A DNA stretch of 64,000 nt from Mercurialis annua (lineage: Eukaryota; Streptophyta; Magnoliopsida; Malpighiales; Euphorbiaceae). Every line of letters starts with the position of its first letter. The first letter of the stretch is position 1. Positions 1 through 10,900 of the stretch are shown here, piece after piece. Below the pieces are notes generated by a model, which worked only from the letters and a program-made list of their open reading frames with translations, made no database searches and had not been told where the DNA came from. The translations under genes and the position numbers were made by a program. Location of the stretch: positions 34,374,628 through 34,438,627 of the forward strand of contig NC_065576.1 of assembly GCF_937616625.2 (NCBI RefSeq), written 5' to 3'.

Positions 1-530
1 GAGAAGAAATTAAAAATCAAAAATGGAAACCCTAAGTTGAGAAGAAATCAAAAACCGTTTTGCTTGTAATGCACCTCCAGTTTATGAAATCGAAACCTTA
101 AGTTGAGACGAAATCGAAACCCTAAGTTGAGAAGATGTAGTTAAAGAAATATTGTTGAGCAGAGATTCTTCAAAATCGTTGAGCAGAGATTCTTCAAAAT
201 CACAATTATTTTTCTTGTTCCATTTCAAAATCGCAACAGTGAGGAGAGATTCTTACATTTTTTGTTTCAGTTTTTTGGTTTCGGTCGTGATATTTTTCTT
301 ATTTTGGTTTAGGTTTGAAATATTAAATTACCAATAGGCTTAGTTTTTAGCAATTGGGACGGAAGTTTTTTATCTTTTTATGAAAGGAGTATAAAAGTGG
401 TCGTAATATAAAATGTACAATTTGATATAAGGACCGGAAAGTGAAATGGTCCTTATTGATACACATATTAAGACCGGATTAAAAGCCCTTCGCAATAAAG
501 TGGTCCCTAAAAATCCATTTTCTTGTAGTG
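1..530. mobile_element. CACTA-like transposon end (left part outside window)
   Basis: The segment ends at 521-530 in TCTTGTAGTG, whose reverse complement CACTACAAGA is the usual terminus of plant CACTA (En/Spm) elements. Just inside are alternating copies of motifs around GGTCCTTA, GACCGGA and GTGGTCCCT at 430-510, which look like the subterminal repeats of this superfamily. Further left are short direct repeats, such as GTTGAGCAGAGATTCTTCAA at 152-171 and again about 26 bp later. No transposase coding is visible, and the other terminus is not in the window, so size and autonomy are unknown. The flanking trinucleotide GCA (531-533) is the candidate duplication but cannot be checked. Confidence 0.55.
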
Positions 531-866
531 GCATCAATATTCTTTCATCAAAACTTGAAGGACTTATTTATACTTTTTGTAAAAAAATTATCATAGTGAA
601 GTCGGCACAAACCCACCTTAATTAATGATTAAGTTAATCAATTATCAATTATCACAGTGAAATCTACACAAAATCCATCTTAATACTTAATGATTAAATT
701 ACTCCATTACACATATATGAATATACTTTACATCTGTTGATTCAAAAAAAAAAACTTTACATCTGTTTACATCTGTTTATATATGAATACACGTCAAATA
801 TTTTCAAAATTATTGAACTACATAGATTTGTTTATTCTATTATTTTCAATGCCCAAAAAAACTCAT
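531..866. other. Intergenic DNA downstream of the first DUF26 gene
   Basis: AT-rich sequence with an imperfect duplication of a block containing TTATCA(T/C)AGTGAA and AATGATTAA(G/A)TTA at about 588-705, and short repeats of ACATCTGTTTA near 725-780. The last ~60 bases before 866 are conserved with the sequence just downstream of the second DUF26 gene (near 21305-21341), so they probably belong to the duplicated 3' untranslated region. No other gene is visible. Confidence 0.5.
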
Positions 867-1589
867 CTAGGCATTGACAAACGGATACATTTCATACCTA
901 AAATTACAACTCCCACCAACAACCCTGCCACCTTTTTTTCCATCACAGCAACTACCAAGTTCACCAATTATGCCATCAAGGCACTTCTTGCAATCACCAT
1001 TAGAAAGATCTCTAGTGCACTGAACCAATCCATAGAGCTTATTTTTCGGATCTTCAATCTCCGACTCACCGGTTTTATACAATTTCGGCGTAGCGTAAGC
1101 TTCATCGGCTAGTTCGTTCAATAACTCTTTAACATCCTCATTGAACTGAGCCGAGTTGTTCACAACTCTCACGTTCCACATGTAAAACCTATTTCTGTTA
1201 TCAATCTGACCGAAGAATTTCTCATCCGAATACTTGTAAAGGCAATTATCATACCAAATAATTGCTGCTTTATTGGTAGGGCATCGCTTGCGAATCTCAC
1301 TACTGGCGTCCGCTACGCAGTTTTTGCAATCTGAGGACGACACATCTCCTCGACAGAGACCAAGTCCGTATACTTGGTCCGGGTCTTGTCCTGATGAGCC
1401 GAAACCAAACCCTTGTTTAGGAACTTGTAAGTTGAGGTTACCAGCAAGTTTGTTGAGATTTGATTCGTATGGGCCATTGGCTGTGAAATTCTGAAAGGAT
1501 GAACAGAAATGGAAGAGTGGGTCAGCTCCATTAACAGAAAGGAGAAGGAAAGAAAATGGGAGAAGTAGAAAGAATGAAGAAGAAGGCAT
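867..1589 (-). CDS. Cysteine-rich repeat secretory protein (two DUF26/Gnk2 domains)
   Basis: This is a 240-aa single-exon secreted protein of the CRRSP/ginkbilobin-like family. Residues 1-22 form a hydrophobic signal peptide likely cleaved after the Gly-Ala at 21-22. Two Gnk2 (DUF26, PF01657) domains follow, each with the diagnostic C-X8-C-X2-C motif: Cys79, 88 and 91 in domain 1, and Cys191, 200 and 203 in domain 2. Further cysteines (29, 103, 116, 214, 215, 228) are available for disulphides. There is no transmembrane helix or kinase domain, so this is an apoplastic protein and not a cysteine-rich receptor kinase. Family members bind mannose or act in antifungal defence and plasmodesmal regulation; the role here is inferred. 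Length matches the family. A close paralogue on the same strand lies at 21342-22064, implying tandem duplication. Confidence 0.9.
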   Translation of the reverse strand: MPSSSFFLLLPFSFLLLSVNGADPLFHFCSSFQNFTANGPYESNLNKLAGNLNLQVPKQGFGFGSSGQDPDQVYGLGLCRGDVSSSDCKNCVADASSEIRKRCPTNKAAIIWYDNCLYKYSDEKFFGQIDNRNRFYMWNVRVVNNSAQFNEDVKELLNELADEAYATPKLYKTGESEIEDPKNKLYGLVQCTRDLSNGDCKKCLDGIIGELGSCCDGKKGGRVVGGSCNFRYEMYPFVNA

Positions 1590-1623
1590 TGTTAAGGATG
1601 GAGTGTTTGATTAAAATGATGCG

Positions 1624-1631
1624 TTATATAA
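1624..1631 (-). promoter_or_regulatory. Putative TATA box of the first DUF26 gene
   Basis: TTATATAA on the minus strand lies 35 bases upstream of the start codon, inside otherwise unstructured AT-rich DNA. The paralogue has a TATA-like motif about 47 bases upstream of its own ATG. Transcript start data are absent, and the short distance would mean a very short 5' leader. Confidence 0.4.
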
Positions 1632-1639
1632 TGGAGAAT

Positions 1640-2261
1640 TGTATTCATAAAAAAAATGGAGAATTGTGATGATTGTAAGCCATATGTTCTGCATTGACTA
1701 TTCATGCCGGTGTTGATTATTTGACATATTCCTCTTTTTGCTTTATATTTCTTTTAAATTGTAATATATGTAGTGATAAGATCGAATTTCTAATGAGGAG
1801 TGACTTTTCAAAAAAAAAAAATATATCTCATGATATTATTATGAGCGGGAGTTTCTTTTTCTTTTATTGACATAGATAGGGTTCCGACTACTAGACTCTC
1901 AGTTTGTTAGATCTTAGTTAAAGAGGTGGAGTTTTAACCCACGATCTCCAAATGCACTTGAAGACCATTTAAACTTGGCCCACACTCGCAATGGGGAGTA
2001 GTATCTTGATCCATCTATTAGAAGAAGGTTAATTACATATAAAATTACCATTTACCACCTTTATACGAAATTGAAAAAATAACACAACCTTTAAAACGTG
2101 TCAATTCGGGGCATCACCTTTTATTTCTTTGCAAAAACAACATGGGTACATTTTTAGGTAAAATTTCCCTGACTTGGACACCCGATGGGAGTGCCACATG
2201 TCATGTCATATCAGCAAAAACGCCACAAATTACTACTTGTAAACATGATGTTTATGATCGC
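1640..2261. other. Repeat-rich intergenic DNA
   Basis: No gene is visible. At about 1856-2000, read on the minus strand, there is a weak tRNA-like A box and a B-box-like GATCGTGGGTTAAAACTCC, with an A-rich tail on the far side. This resembles a degraded SINE, but I find no clear target-site duplication. At 2035-2240 there is one arm of what looks like a MITE, containing ATTACATATAAAATTACCA; its partner arm is not visible next to it. Confidence 0.3.
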
Positions 2262-2556
2262 CGAGTGGCCCTTTTTGAGAAGAATGCCTCTGAATTGACT
2301 CATGAGATTTAGGCCCTGATTGCCACTAACTCTTATCTTGTTAGTGAGAAGGATCAGATGAAGGCAGATGTTGAGAGGCTTTATATTCGCCTATTAGACT
2401 CAAAGTCTTTTTTGCTCTGCTATCATGGGCGACTATAAACCCTGATATTGATCTTTCTAGCGTGAACAACTTGGATCCCAAGAGTTTGGCTCAGGTAGTT
2501 ATGGAGAAAATGAAGACGAAAAAGGATGAGGTTGGTCCGTCTTTGGAGACTTAGTT
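2262..2556 (+). pseudogene. Remnant of retrotransposon antisense ORF (coiled-coil end)
   Basis: Plus-strand translation gives a hydrophilic heptad-like stretch (segments such as ALFEKNASELTHEI and YLVSEKDQMKADVERL), broken by a stop at 2310 and later frame changes, and ending near a TAG at 2552-2554. Its position, antisense to and downstream of the gag/protease remnant, matches the coiled-coil third exon of the antisense gene in the element at 30024-40811. It is an inferred homologue by position and composition; no alignment was run. Confidence 0.4.
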
Positions 2557-3399
2557 TATTTATGTATTATTTTTGCTTGGGGCGTGTCCTTTTTGCACTT
2601 CCGTTTCCAATTTGTATTTCAGACTCCAAATTTAATGAAGAATTATTTTTGTTTTTCTCTTTTTTATAAGGAGTTAGTTTAAACTCCATTTTTATTTCTT
2701 TATTTTCAAGAGTTTATATAAACTCTTAATTTCTTTATTATCATAAAAAACTCCTGATTTGCTTTTTAAGGTTAATAAAGACCTTAATTTTATTTTAAAA
2801 TCAATCTAAATTCTGCATTTTGTATTAATTTGAGAAATTTTTAGGTTAATGTAAACCCTAATAATTCTTGCTTTATTTCATTTACATGTGTGTTGGCTTT
2901 CATTTTGGGATTCGCCTTACTTTTTTTGGAGGTTTTTGGACCCTTTAATTTGTCTTTAAAAGTATTTGATCCCTTTTATATTTGTGTGAGTCTTCGGTAA
3001 ATGAATTTTTCATTGATGATAAAATTTACTTACAGACTGCTTTGAAAAATGAACAAAAAACTAATTAGACCATTGGGTAGATCTTGAGTAACAACTGGTG
3101 ATGTTTCTTGTTAACTCGGCTTTTATTCTTCGATATTCTTTGGTTCTTGGAGATCCAATATTGCTTCATAATAGTATTATTTTTAGCAATTTTTTTATCT
3201 TCTTTTATTGTTATGACTCCTTCATTCGTTGGATTTTGATGGCAAGTGCTCTTATGCTTGTGACAGCTGCCGAATCATGTAAGAGGGGTCTTCCTAGGAT
3301 TTCATTATATTACAGCTCCATGTCCACTATGTTGAATAGTATGACAATCATTTTGTTCATCCCTTCCTCTAGTCCCACATGGACGATTAGAGCTACTAC

Positions 3400-5480
3400 T
3401 CACATCAGATTGATGGGCGGACCGCCGAGTATTGATAAAGGAATCGGGACTCTGTCGAGTTGATCTGTTGTTCCTCTTACGATCTTATAGGTTGCCTCCG
3501 TCATGAGATTTACAGCGATTTCTTCATCAATTAGAAGCCTTCTCATGTTCCAATTTTTTACTATCATTACTACCACCAAGGAATCATTATGTGGCACTTT
3601 GACATGCTCATAATTGATCCTCGACGTCGAATATGACCTGAGGCATTGGCGACTCTGATGTTCATAACTTCTCGCCTCTTTTTCCTATCTTATGGAAGAG
3701 TTTTTTGGGCCTCTTCCATTGATCATGTGGATTGTTCCCATGATTTCGCTTGGTCTCTCTTCTTCTTTCTTGTCATTGTGTCTTCTTCTTTATATCTTTT
3801 CTTTCCGTGGTCGTCACTACTTCTGCCTCTTTTGGAGACAAAATTCTTAAGTTCGCCTGCTTCAATCATCCTCTCAATTTTAACTTTGAGGTCTCGACAT
3901 TCCTTGGTTTCTTGCCCATATTCTTCATGGAATTTGTGAAATCTTTTTGTGTCTTGTGCCTCAGCCCTCATCTTCTGCGGCCATTTCACATCCTACACAT
4001 TTTCCTTTATCCACATTAGGACGTCGGTCCTATTTGTCTCGAGAGGTGTGTAATTTTGTTTGTTCTCTGTAGAGTTGTATCTTCCTTTCTATCTGCTATA
4101 AGGGGCGAATCGCTTGCTCTCCTCGTGTCGTTGATTTTTCTCCTCATGTTTTGGTTTTTGTTTTTTTTTTCTTGCTTGGATTCATTTGCTTTTGCTTCCT
4201 TTCCTCTTATGGCTCCCCTTCCTTCATTAAGTTCAAAGTACTTATGGGCGATCCACATTAGATTTGAGAAAGTAGTTAGTTTGTTGATTAACAATTTATC
4301 TACTAGTTTTTCAAATCTCGTTCCTTCTCGAAGCGCCTCCGCCACCATTTCGACATTAAGATTATCGATCTTCATTACTTATTTGTTGAACCCTTCCACG
4401 TAACCCCTTAGAGTTTCTCCCTGTTCTTGGATACAAGATTTATATATGCTTATGGTAGCATTTGTCAAATATCTTCCTTGAATTTATTTGACAAAGCCAT
4501 GGAATTTTTAATGGACTGTGGCTTCAATTTGTTAAACCACCTTTGTGTCGTTCAGATGAATGTTATAGGGAAAACTCGACATATGATAGCATCAGTTATA
4601 TTGAGTAGTCCTATCGTTGCATAAAATCTGGACGTATATGATCTCTCGAATCGCCTTCTCAGTTGAAGGTCGGGAAAGTTGGAAATTTCATGTTGTGGGA
4701 ATTGTTTGCTCCATTATTTCAGCTGACAAGGGCAAGCCCTTTAGTTTTAAATCGTCCAAGTTGAGCTCCTCTACTTTCATCTTTTTTAGAGCTATAGCAA
4801 TTTTCTCATCTAGGTCTTATTTTTCCAAGTACGTGGGTTTGCTCCAAAGTGGGAATTCGGAGGATTCTCTCTCGTCTTCCTCTTGGTTTTTCTTCTTTGA
4901 TTGTGCCCTCTAGGAGATTTTTAGCTCCTTTTTATGGTCTTTTGCTCTTTATAAGAGCTTCTTCCACTTCCACTCGTTCGTTTCACCTTGGATTTTGTCC
5001 GCTTCTTGTGACGTTCTTCTCTTCGCCACTCTATGTGGTGTTTCCTTTGTTCTCTGGCTCCTTTCCTCGCCTCTATAATTCCTGGTATGTTTTGCCAAGC
5101 TTCTCGGGTTCTCTCTTCTTCATTAGTTCTATCTTCATTTTCTTGAACTTTTAGGTTTCTCTTTCAAGTTTTCCGCTTCGCCTATGGCGATGAGAGGTTA
5201 CAAATTCAATTCTTTGGAGGTTAATTCTCTCAACATATGCATTCGCAGATTTTTTCGCTTGTTCTGCAATTTTTTCCAGGTTAGCCTGGATTTTCAGCAT
5301 ATTTTTTTAGCATATGATGGCAGATTTCTAGGTAAACTACTGTGGGAGTTGGCACAACAACTCCGTCCAGACAAGGGAAACAATGGGGTAAGATCCCCTT
5401 ATCTGCTGCATTTGGTACTTGAACGTTGAGTTAAGAGGGTTCAAGCTTGAGCTTCTTGCTGCGGTTGAGGTCACTCAGGC
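3400..5480 (-). pseudogene. Ty3/gypsy gag-protease remnant
   Basis: Minus-strand fragments in several frames carry retrotransposon signatures. At 4016-4375 a gag segment contains EALREGTRFEKLVDKLL. At 3723-3989 the motif RFHKFHEEYGQETKEC is followed by LKVKIERMIEAGELKNFV, which aligns with the YCQFHDGHGHVTDEC knuckle-like segment at 32260-32380. At 3400-3597 a protease segment contains LLIDEEIAVNLMTEATY, matching LIDEGSSVNLITKQAY at 32680-32730. Stops and frameshifts separate the pieces, so no protein is made. RT, RNase H and integrase are absent. The fragments support an old Tat-type copy. Confidence 0.7.
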
Positions 5481-5611
5481 GACGTTAGAAGTGTTTTCTC
5501 TGATATTCAAAGTGGGCGGTTGTGTAATTTCCAGATCTTTAGGATTCATCGGTTATTCGTACTTTGGGTTAATTCTACTAGAACTCAACCTTCAATAAAA
5601 TTTGTTTTGAG

Positions 5612-6847
5612 CAATATTTTTAAAATTCGACCGGCAAGCGAACCGGCTTCACCGCGGTTCACGGTTGGACTGGTTCAACCGGGTTGGATCATATTTTTTA
5701 TTTTAATAAATAAATTTTTTTTAATAAAAACTACCTAATTTTATAAATAAAAAATGATAAAATATTTATATAAAATTATTTTTAAAATTTTATTATGCAA
5801 AACATAATTATAAGTGATCAATGTTTAGAAATATATAGAATAATTACTTTTTATGTGAAAGACGAATAATTATTTCATTTTAATAATAATATTTATAAAA
5901 TTAGGCAAAATCCATACGAAGGCCCCTCTACTTTACTAGTTTTGTTCGAGAGGCCCCTACCCCAAAATTGTTTATGTTTGGGTCCCTATACTTGGCAAAA
6001 TTCCAATTTTGAGGTCTTTTAAGAGACTGGAGGAACAATAAATTTGTAAGTGGAGGAACTGAAGAAAACTAAAAAAGGACCTGAAAATCAAAAATTATGT
6101 AAGTAGAGGGATAGGAAGAACAAAAAAATAGTACAATGATTTTTTGAACAAAAATGGTATTGTACAAGGGCCTCTAGATGGGTTTAGCCATTAAATTAAA
6201 ATTATATAAGAAAAAATTATAAATAAAAAATACAATGGTATATTTAATTTAAAATAATTACTAAATTTGTGAAATGTAATTATAATTGAATAATATTTAA
6301 GTGTATATAAAATAATTTTATTGTTTAAAAAATTAGTTTTTTTTAGAATAGTAATTATTAATTTCAGTAGTCAAATTTAATAAATAAAAAATGATAATAT
6401 ATTTAAATAAAAAAATATATTAAATTTTATTTTATGAAATTTATTAATAATAATAAATATTTTAAAAATATATAAAATAATTAATGTGTATAAGAGAAAG
6501 AAAGAGAATGTGTTATATATAAGAGAGAGGATAAGAGAAAGAGAAATAATGTTATGTAAGAGAGAGAAAAAGAAAGTGTTGTATAAGAAAGAAAAAAAAA
6601 TATTTAGTGTGAAAAATTGACACATGGATAAATGACCACAAATTGGACAAAAAAATAACCTTTTCACTCATTTTATCACAAAACCGGATTCATCCAGTTT
6701 TGCTCAAAAACCGGATTTTACCGGTTCTATTCGGTTTCTGACCGATTTTTTCACTAGGGGATTTTTACCCATAACCGGACTGGATACCCGACCGATTACG
6801 ATTAACTTGGTCTGACCGATCGGTCTGGTCCGGTTTTCAAAACATGG
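5612..6847. mobile_element. Non-autonomous hAT-like element (MITE), 1236 bp
   Basis: Flanked by a perfect 8-bp direct repeat GTTTTGAG (5604-5611 and 6848-6855), the target-site length of hAT transposons. The ends are imperfect inverted repeats: CAATATTTTTAAAATTCG inward from the left and CCATGTTTTGAAAACCGG inward from the right (12 of 18 match). Both subterminal regions are full of ACCGG/CCGGTT motifs. The interior is very AT-rich with no coding. A second MITE sits inside it at 5904-6189. Removing this element rejoins the leader of the old gypsy element, supporting the boundaries. Confidence 0.75.
5904..6189. mobile_element. Mutator-like MITE nested in the hAT-like element, 286 bp
   Basis: Terminal inverted repeats start GGCAAAATCCATACGAAGG on the left and GGCTAAACCCATCTAGAGG on the right (reverse strand). 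Flanking 9-mers ATAAAATTA (5895-5903) and ATTAAATTA (6190-6198) match at 8 of 9 positions, the duplication length typical of Mutator-like elements. No coding capacity. Confidence 0.7.
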
Positions 6848-6892
6848 GTTTTGAGTTCAGCTCCTTCGATCTTCAAGTTGTCAAGCTTTTCT

Positions 6893-6910
6893 CACAGCCG
6901 ACGCCAACTT
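6893..6910 (-). other. Primer-binding-site-like sequence of the degenerate gypsy element
   Basis: On the minus strand, AGTTGGCGTCGGCTGTGAG resembles the PBS region TTTGGCGCCGTCTGTGGG of the intact-structure Tat-type element at 30615. It lies next to the LTR-like segment beginning TG at 6915 (plus-strand view). Confidence 0.5.
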
Positions 6911-7232
6911 ATAGTGTTTGTCTTCTCAATGGTGATTGACTATAAAAACAAGTTAGATGGCAGTTTGAACGGTGGTTGTCCGATCAGATCTCTGATGCTT
7001 AAGTTAGTAATAAGCTAAAGAGAGTATTTTTCGCAAATTGTAATTATTCTGTGTGTAGGAAGACCTCAAGATCTTTTATAGTGAGCAGGGAGAAATACCT
7101 TGTAGAGTCAGAATAGGAAAGAGATTCCTATTTAGCAAATTAATCCAAATAGAAAATAGATTCCTATTTAACAAGAGTTATATTTAGGAATAACTCCTAA
7201 ATAGGGTAGACTCTTAAATGGGGTAGGACTTC

Positions 7233-7918
7233 TGTTGAAAAGATATTGAATTTAAAAAAAGAAAAAGAAAAAGTGCCTTGTAACTTGAAATGAGAAGATA
7301 GAGAGTTTTGTGGTTTTCCCACATTGCTTAGGAGAACTCAATACATTGGGTTTATAAACTTGGTTTTTCTCATATGGGTTTGGGCCCCAAGGGGTACCCA
7401 ATTTTGTGAACGGGCTAGGAGTTACATCCTACCCGATTTACCACGCGCGCGCGCCGTCCGTCCGGTCGGTCGGCCGGCCTGGCCTGGTCTGGGTTGGGTG
7501 GGTGGGTGGTTCGGCTAGCACTTTATTTTTTGCATACAAAAGTATTAATGATTTTTTATTCAATTATTTTGTAACTGTAATGACTCTTCCACTTCATCTG
7601 ACTGTTGTTTCTCTTCATTAAATAAGAAATCATTTTCTGTATTTATTTTTCACTCAGCAGCTATGTTTTCTTAGCCTATAAATACTGGCTTCTTTTTTCA
7701 TTTTAAAAATACAGAAACACAGAGCAATACAAAGAAAGTGTTTTAGAGCTGATTTCACAGTGCAGTGTGATCAGTATTTCCGGCTGTTTTATCCTAGGGA
7801 CGCCGCGGTTGATAGTCAGCTTTGCACCACCGAGCTGTGCCGCGAAACGTCTAAAAGAGAGCGACCTAGTCCGCGACTCAGCCTCATCATATTCAGTTTT
7901 ACAGCAATTGTATCAACA
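7233..7918 (+). repeat. 5' LTR of the copia element (686 bp)
   Basis: Starts TGTTGAAAAG, ends ATCAACA. It contains a TATA-box TATAAATA at 7677-7684, preceded by a strikingly GC-rich pyrimidine/purine tract at about 7441-7516 (CG repeats followed by CCGTCCGTCCGG and GGGT repeats). Short ORFs inside the LTR are duplicated in the other LTR and are not genes. The usual tRNA-iMet primer site TGGTATCAGAGC is not seen directly after the LTR. Confidence 0.93.
7677..7684 (+). promoter_or_regulatory. TATA box of the copia LTR promoter
   Basis: TATAAATA in the 5' LTR, 267 bases upstream of the polyprotein ATG; the identical motif is in the 3' LTR at 12852-12859. It is the likely RNA polymerase II core promoter of the element. 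Confidence 0.6.
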
Positions 7919-7950
7919 ATTTTTAGACGAGTCCCTTTACAATTGCTGCC

Positions 7951-10900
7951 ATGAATACCGATGAGGTTGCTGCCTACGGTTCTTCTACTGTTGATGCCAA
8001 CAAACCATTCCGGTTTGAAGGCTTGCATTTCAAAAGATGGAAACAGAAGACTGAATTTTTCCTAACCATCAAGAAGGTGGTTTCTGTTTTGATAATGGCA
8101 ATACCTGTCGTTGATGAAACTGCCGAGGAAGAAGAAAAGGAAAAACAGAATGGTGAACTTCAACAGTGGATGACTAATGATTACTTGTGCAAGAATTTTA
8201 TTCTCAATGCACTAAGTGATGATCTCTATGATTATTACAATGATGGAAAGACTGCAAAGGAAACTTGGGAGGCGCTGCAAAAGAAATATGATACCGAGGA
8301 GGCGGGGACTAAAAAATATGCAGTCAGCCGCTACCTCAAATATCAAATGACTGATGAAAAATCTGTCGAGGCGCAATCCCATGAATTGCAGAAAATAGCT
8401 CATGAGATCATCTCCGAAGGTATGGTTCTTGATGAACAATTTCAAGTTGCTGTTTTAATTGACAAATTACCTCCTTCGTGGAGGGACTTTAAGAATTCTC
8501 TCAGGCACAAAACAAAAGAGTTCTCGCTGGAAAGCTTGATCACTCGTCTTCGGATTGAGGAAGAGGCGAGGAAACAAGATCTAAAAGATGAAGTGCTGGT
8601 TGTTTCTAACAACACAAGGAAGTTTAGTTCGATGAGTCTGAAGCCTAATGGCAAGAATTTTAAGAATCAGAATCGCAACTCGAACCAAAACCAAAATGTG
8701 AATCGCAACAAAGCGAACCAGAATGGTAATCCTTCAAGGAACCATATTGTGAAACAGGCACCACCTGTTAAGGATGACCTGCCACCATTTCTATGCTTTA
8801 ACTGTGGAAAACCGGGTCATATGGCACGCAAGTGTCGGAACAAGCCAAGTACTGCTCCACAGGCTAACTTGACTGAAGAGCCTTTTACGGCTATGATAAC
8901 AGAAATGATGGCTAAGATCAACCTTGTTGGTGGATCAAGTGGTTGGTGGGTAGACACAGGCGCTAATCGCCATGTTTGCCACGATCGTGCTATGTTCAAA
9001 ACATACACTGCCGTGGATGATAAGAAAGTATTACTGGGTGATACTCACACCACTACTGTCGCTGGAATTGGAAGTGTTGAACTGAAATTCACTTCAGGAA
9101 AAACACTAATCTTGAAGGATGTGATGCACACTCCTATGATGAGGAAGAACTTGGTGTCTGGCTATCTTCTCAACAAGGCTGGATTCTTTCAGACTATTGG
9201 TGGAGATATGTACACCATTACTAGAAATGGTATTTTTGTGGGAAAGGGTTATGCTTGTGAGGGTATGTTTAAGCTAAATGTTGAAATTATCAATAAAGAT
9301 GTTGCTTCTGTTTACATGGTTTGTGATTTTAATACTTGGCATGCAAGACTCTGTCATGTAAATAAAAGGATAATTAACAACATGAGCACCCTAGGATTAA
9401 TTCCTAAAATGAACCTAACTGAGTTTGAAAAATGTGAATTCTGTAGTCAAGCTAAGATAACTAAAAACTCACATAAATCAGTAATTAGAGAATCTGAACC
9501 TTTAGATTTAATACATTCTGATATATGTGAACTTGACGGTACCTTGACCAGAAATGGTAAAAGATATTTTATCACTTTTATTGATGATTGTTCTGATTTT
9601 ACACATGTGTATTTGATGAAAAATAAAAGTGATGCACTTGACATGTTCAAGTTATTTGTAACAGAAATTGAAAATCAATTCAATAAGAAAATCAAGAGAT
9701 TTCGCAGTGATAGAGGTACTGAATATGAATCTAGCTTGTTTATAGAATTCTATAACTCACATGGTATTGTGCATGAAAGAACAGCACCTTATTCTCCTGA
9801 AATGAACGGTAAAGCCGAAAGAAAAAATAGAACACTTACAGAAGCAATAGTGTCTATTTTATTGAATTCTGGAGCTGCTTCTTATTGGTGGGGTGAAATT
9901 CTGTTGACTGTTTGTTACGTACTCAACAGAGTCCCGAAATCAAACAGGAAGATTTCACCTTATGAAATCCTAAAGAAAAGACAACCAAATTTGTCTTATT
10001 TGAGAACTTGGGGCTGTTTAGCCTATGTTCGGATTCCTGATCCGAAACGAATAAAATTAGCAAGCAGAGCCTATGAATGTGTTTTCATTGGGTATGCAGT
10101 CAATAGCAAGGCTTATAGATTTTATGACTTGACTGCACGAGTTATTATTGAATCAGTAGATGCTGATTTTTATGAACAGAAATTTCCTTTTAAATTAGGA
10201 AATAGTGGGGGCGAATCATCTAGTAATGTTCCTGTGGTCAGGAATAATGAGATTACTAATGATAAAGAACCAGAGATCAGAAGAAGTAAAAGAGCTAGAA
10301 TTTCGAAAGACTTTGGAACTGATTTCCATGTCTATTCTTTAGAGGAGGATCCTTCGAACCTCCAGGAAGCTTTAACTTCATTAGATTCTGATTTATGGCA
10401 AGAAGCCATAAATGATGAGATGGATTCATTAGAGTCCAATCATACATGGCATTTGACTGATCTGCCTCCCGGTTGCAAAACCATAGGTTGTAAATGGATC
10501 TTAAAAAAGAAATTGAAACCTGATGGTACTGTAGACAAATACAAAGCTCGACTTGTAGCCAAGGGTTACAGGCAACGTGAAAACGTTGATTTCTTTGATA
10601 CCTATTCACCTGTTACTAGAATAACATCCATTAGAGTGCTGATTTCGATCGCTGCGCTATATGATTTGGTCGTACACCAAATGGATGTTAAAACTGCTTT
10701 TTTAAATGGTGAACTGGAGGAAGAAATTTACATGGATCAACCTGAAGGTTTTGTAATACATGGTCAGGAACAGAAGGTGTGCAAGTTAGACAAATCATTG
10801 TATGGTCTAAAACAAGCACCTAAGCAATGGCATGAGAAATTTGATAATCTTGTCATCTCAAATGGCTTTAAAGTGAATGAAAGTGACAAATGTATTTACT

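Noticed and set aside
6377..6667. 96-codon minus-strand ORF
   Set aside because: Low-complexity Phe/Leu/Ile-rich translation of AT-rich MITE interior.
7324..7621. ORFs inside the copia LTRs (also at 12494-12796)
   Set aside because: They are duplicated in both LTRs, span the GC-rich simple repeat and differ by its frame-shifting length; not genes.
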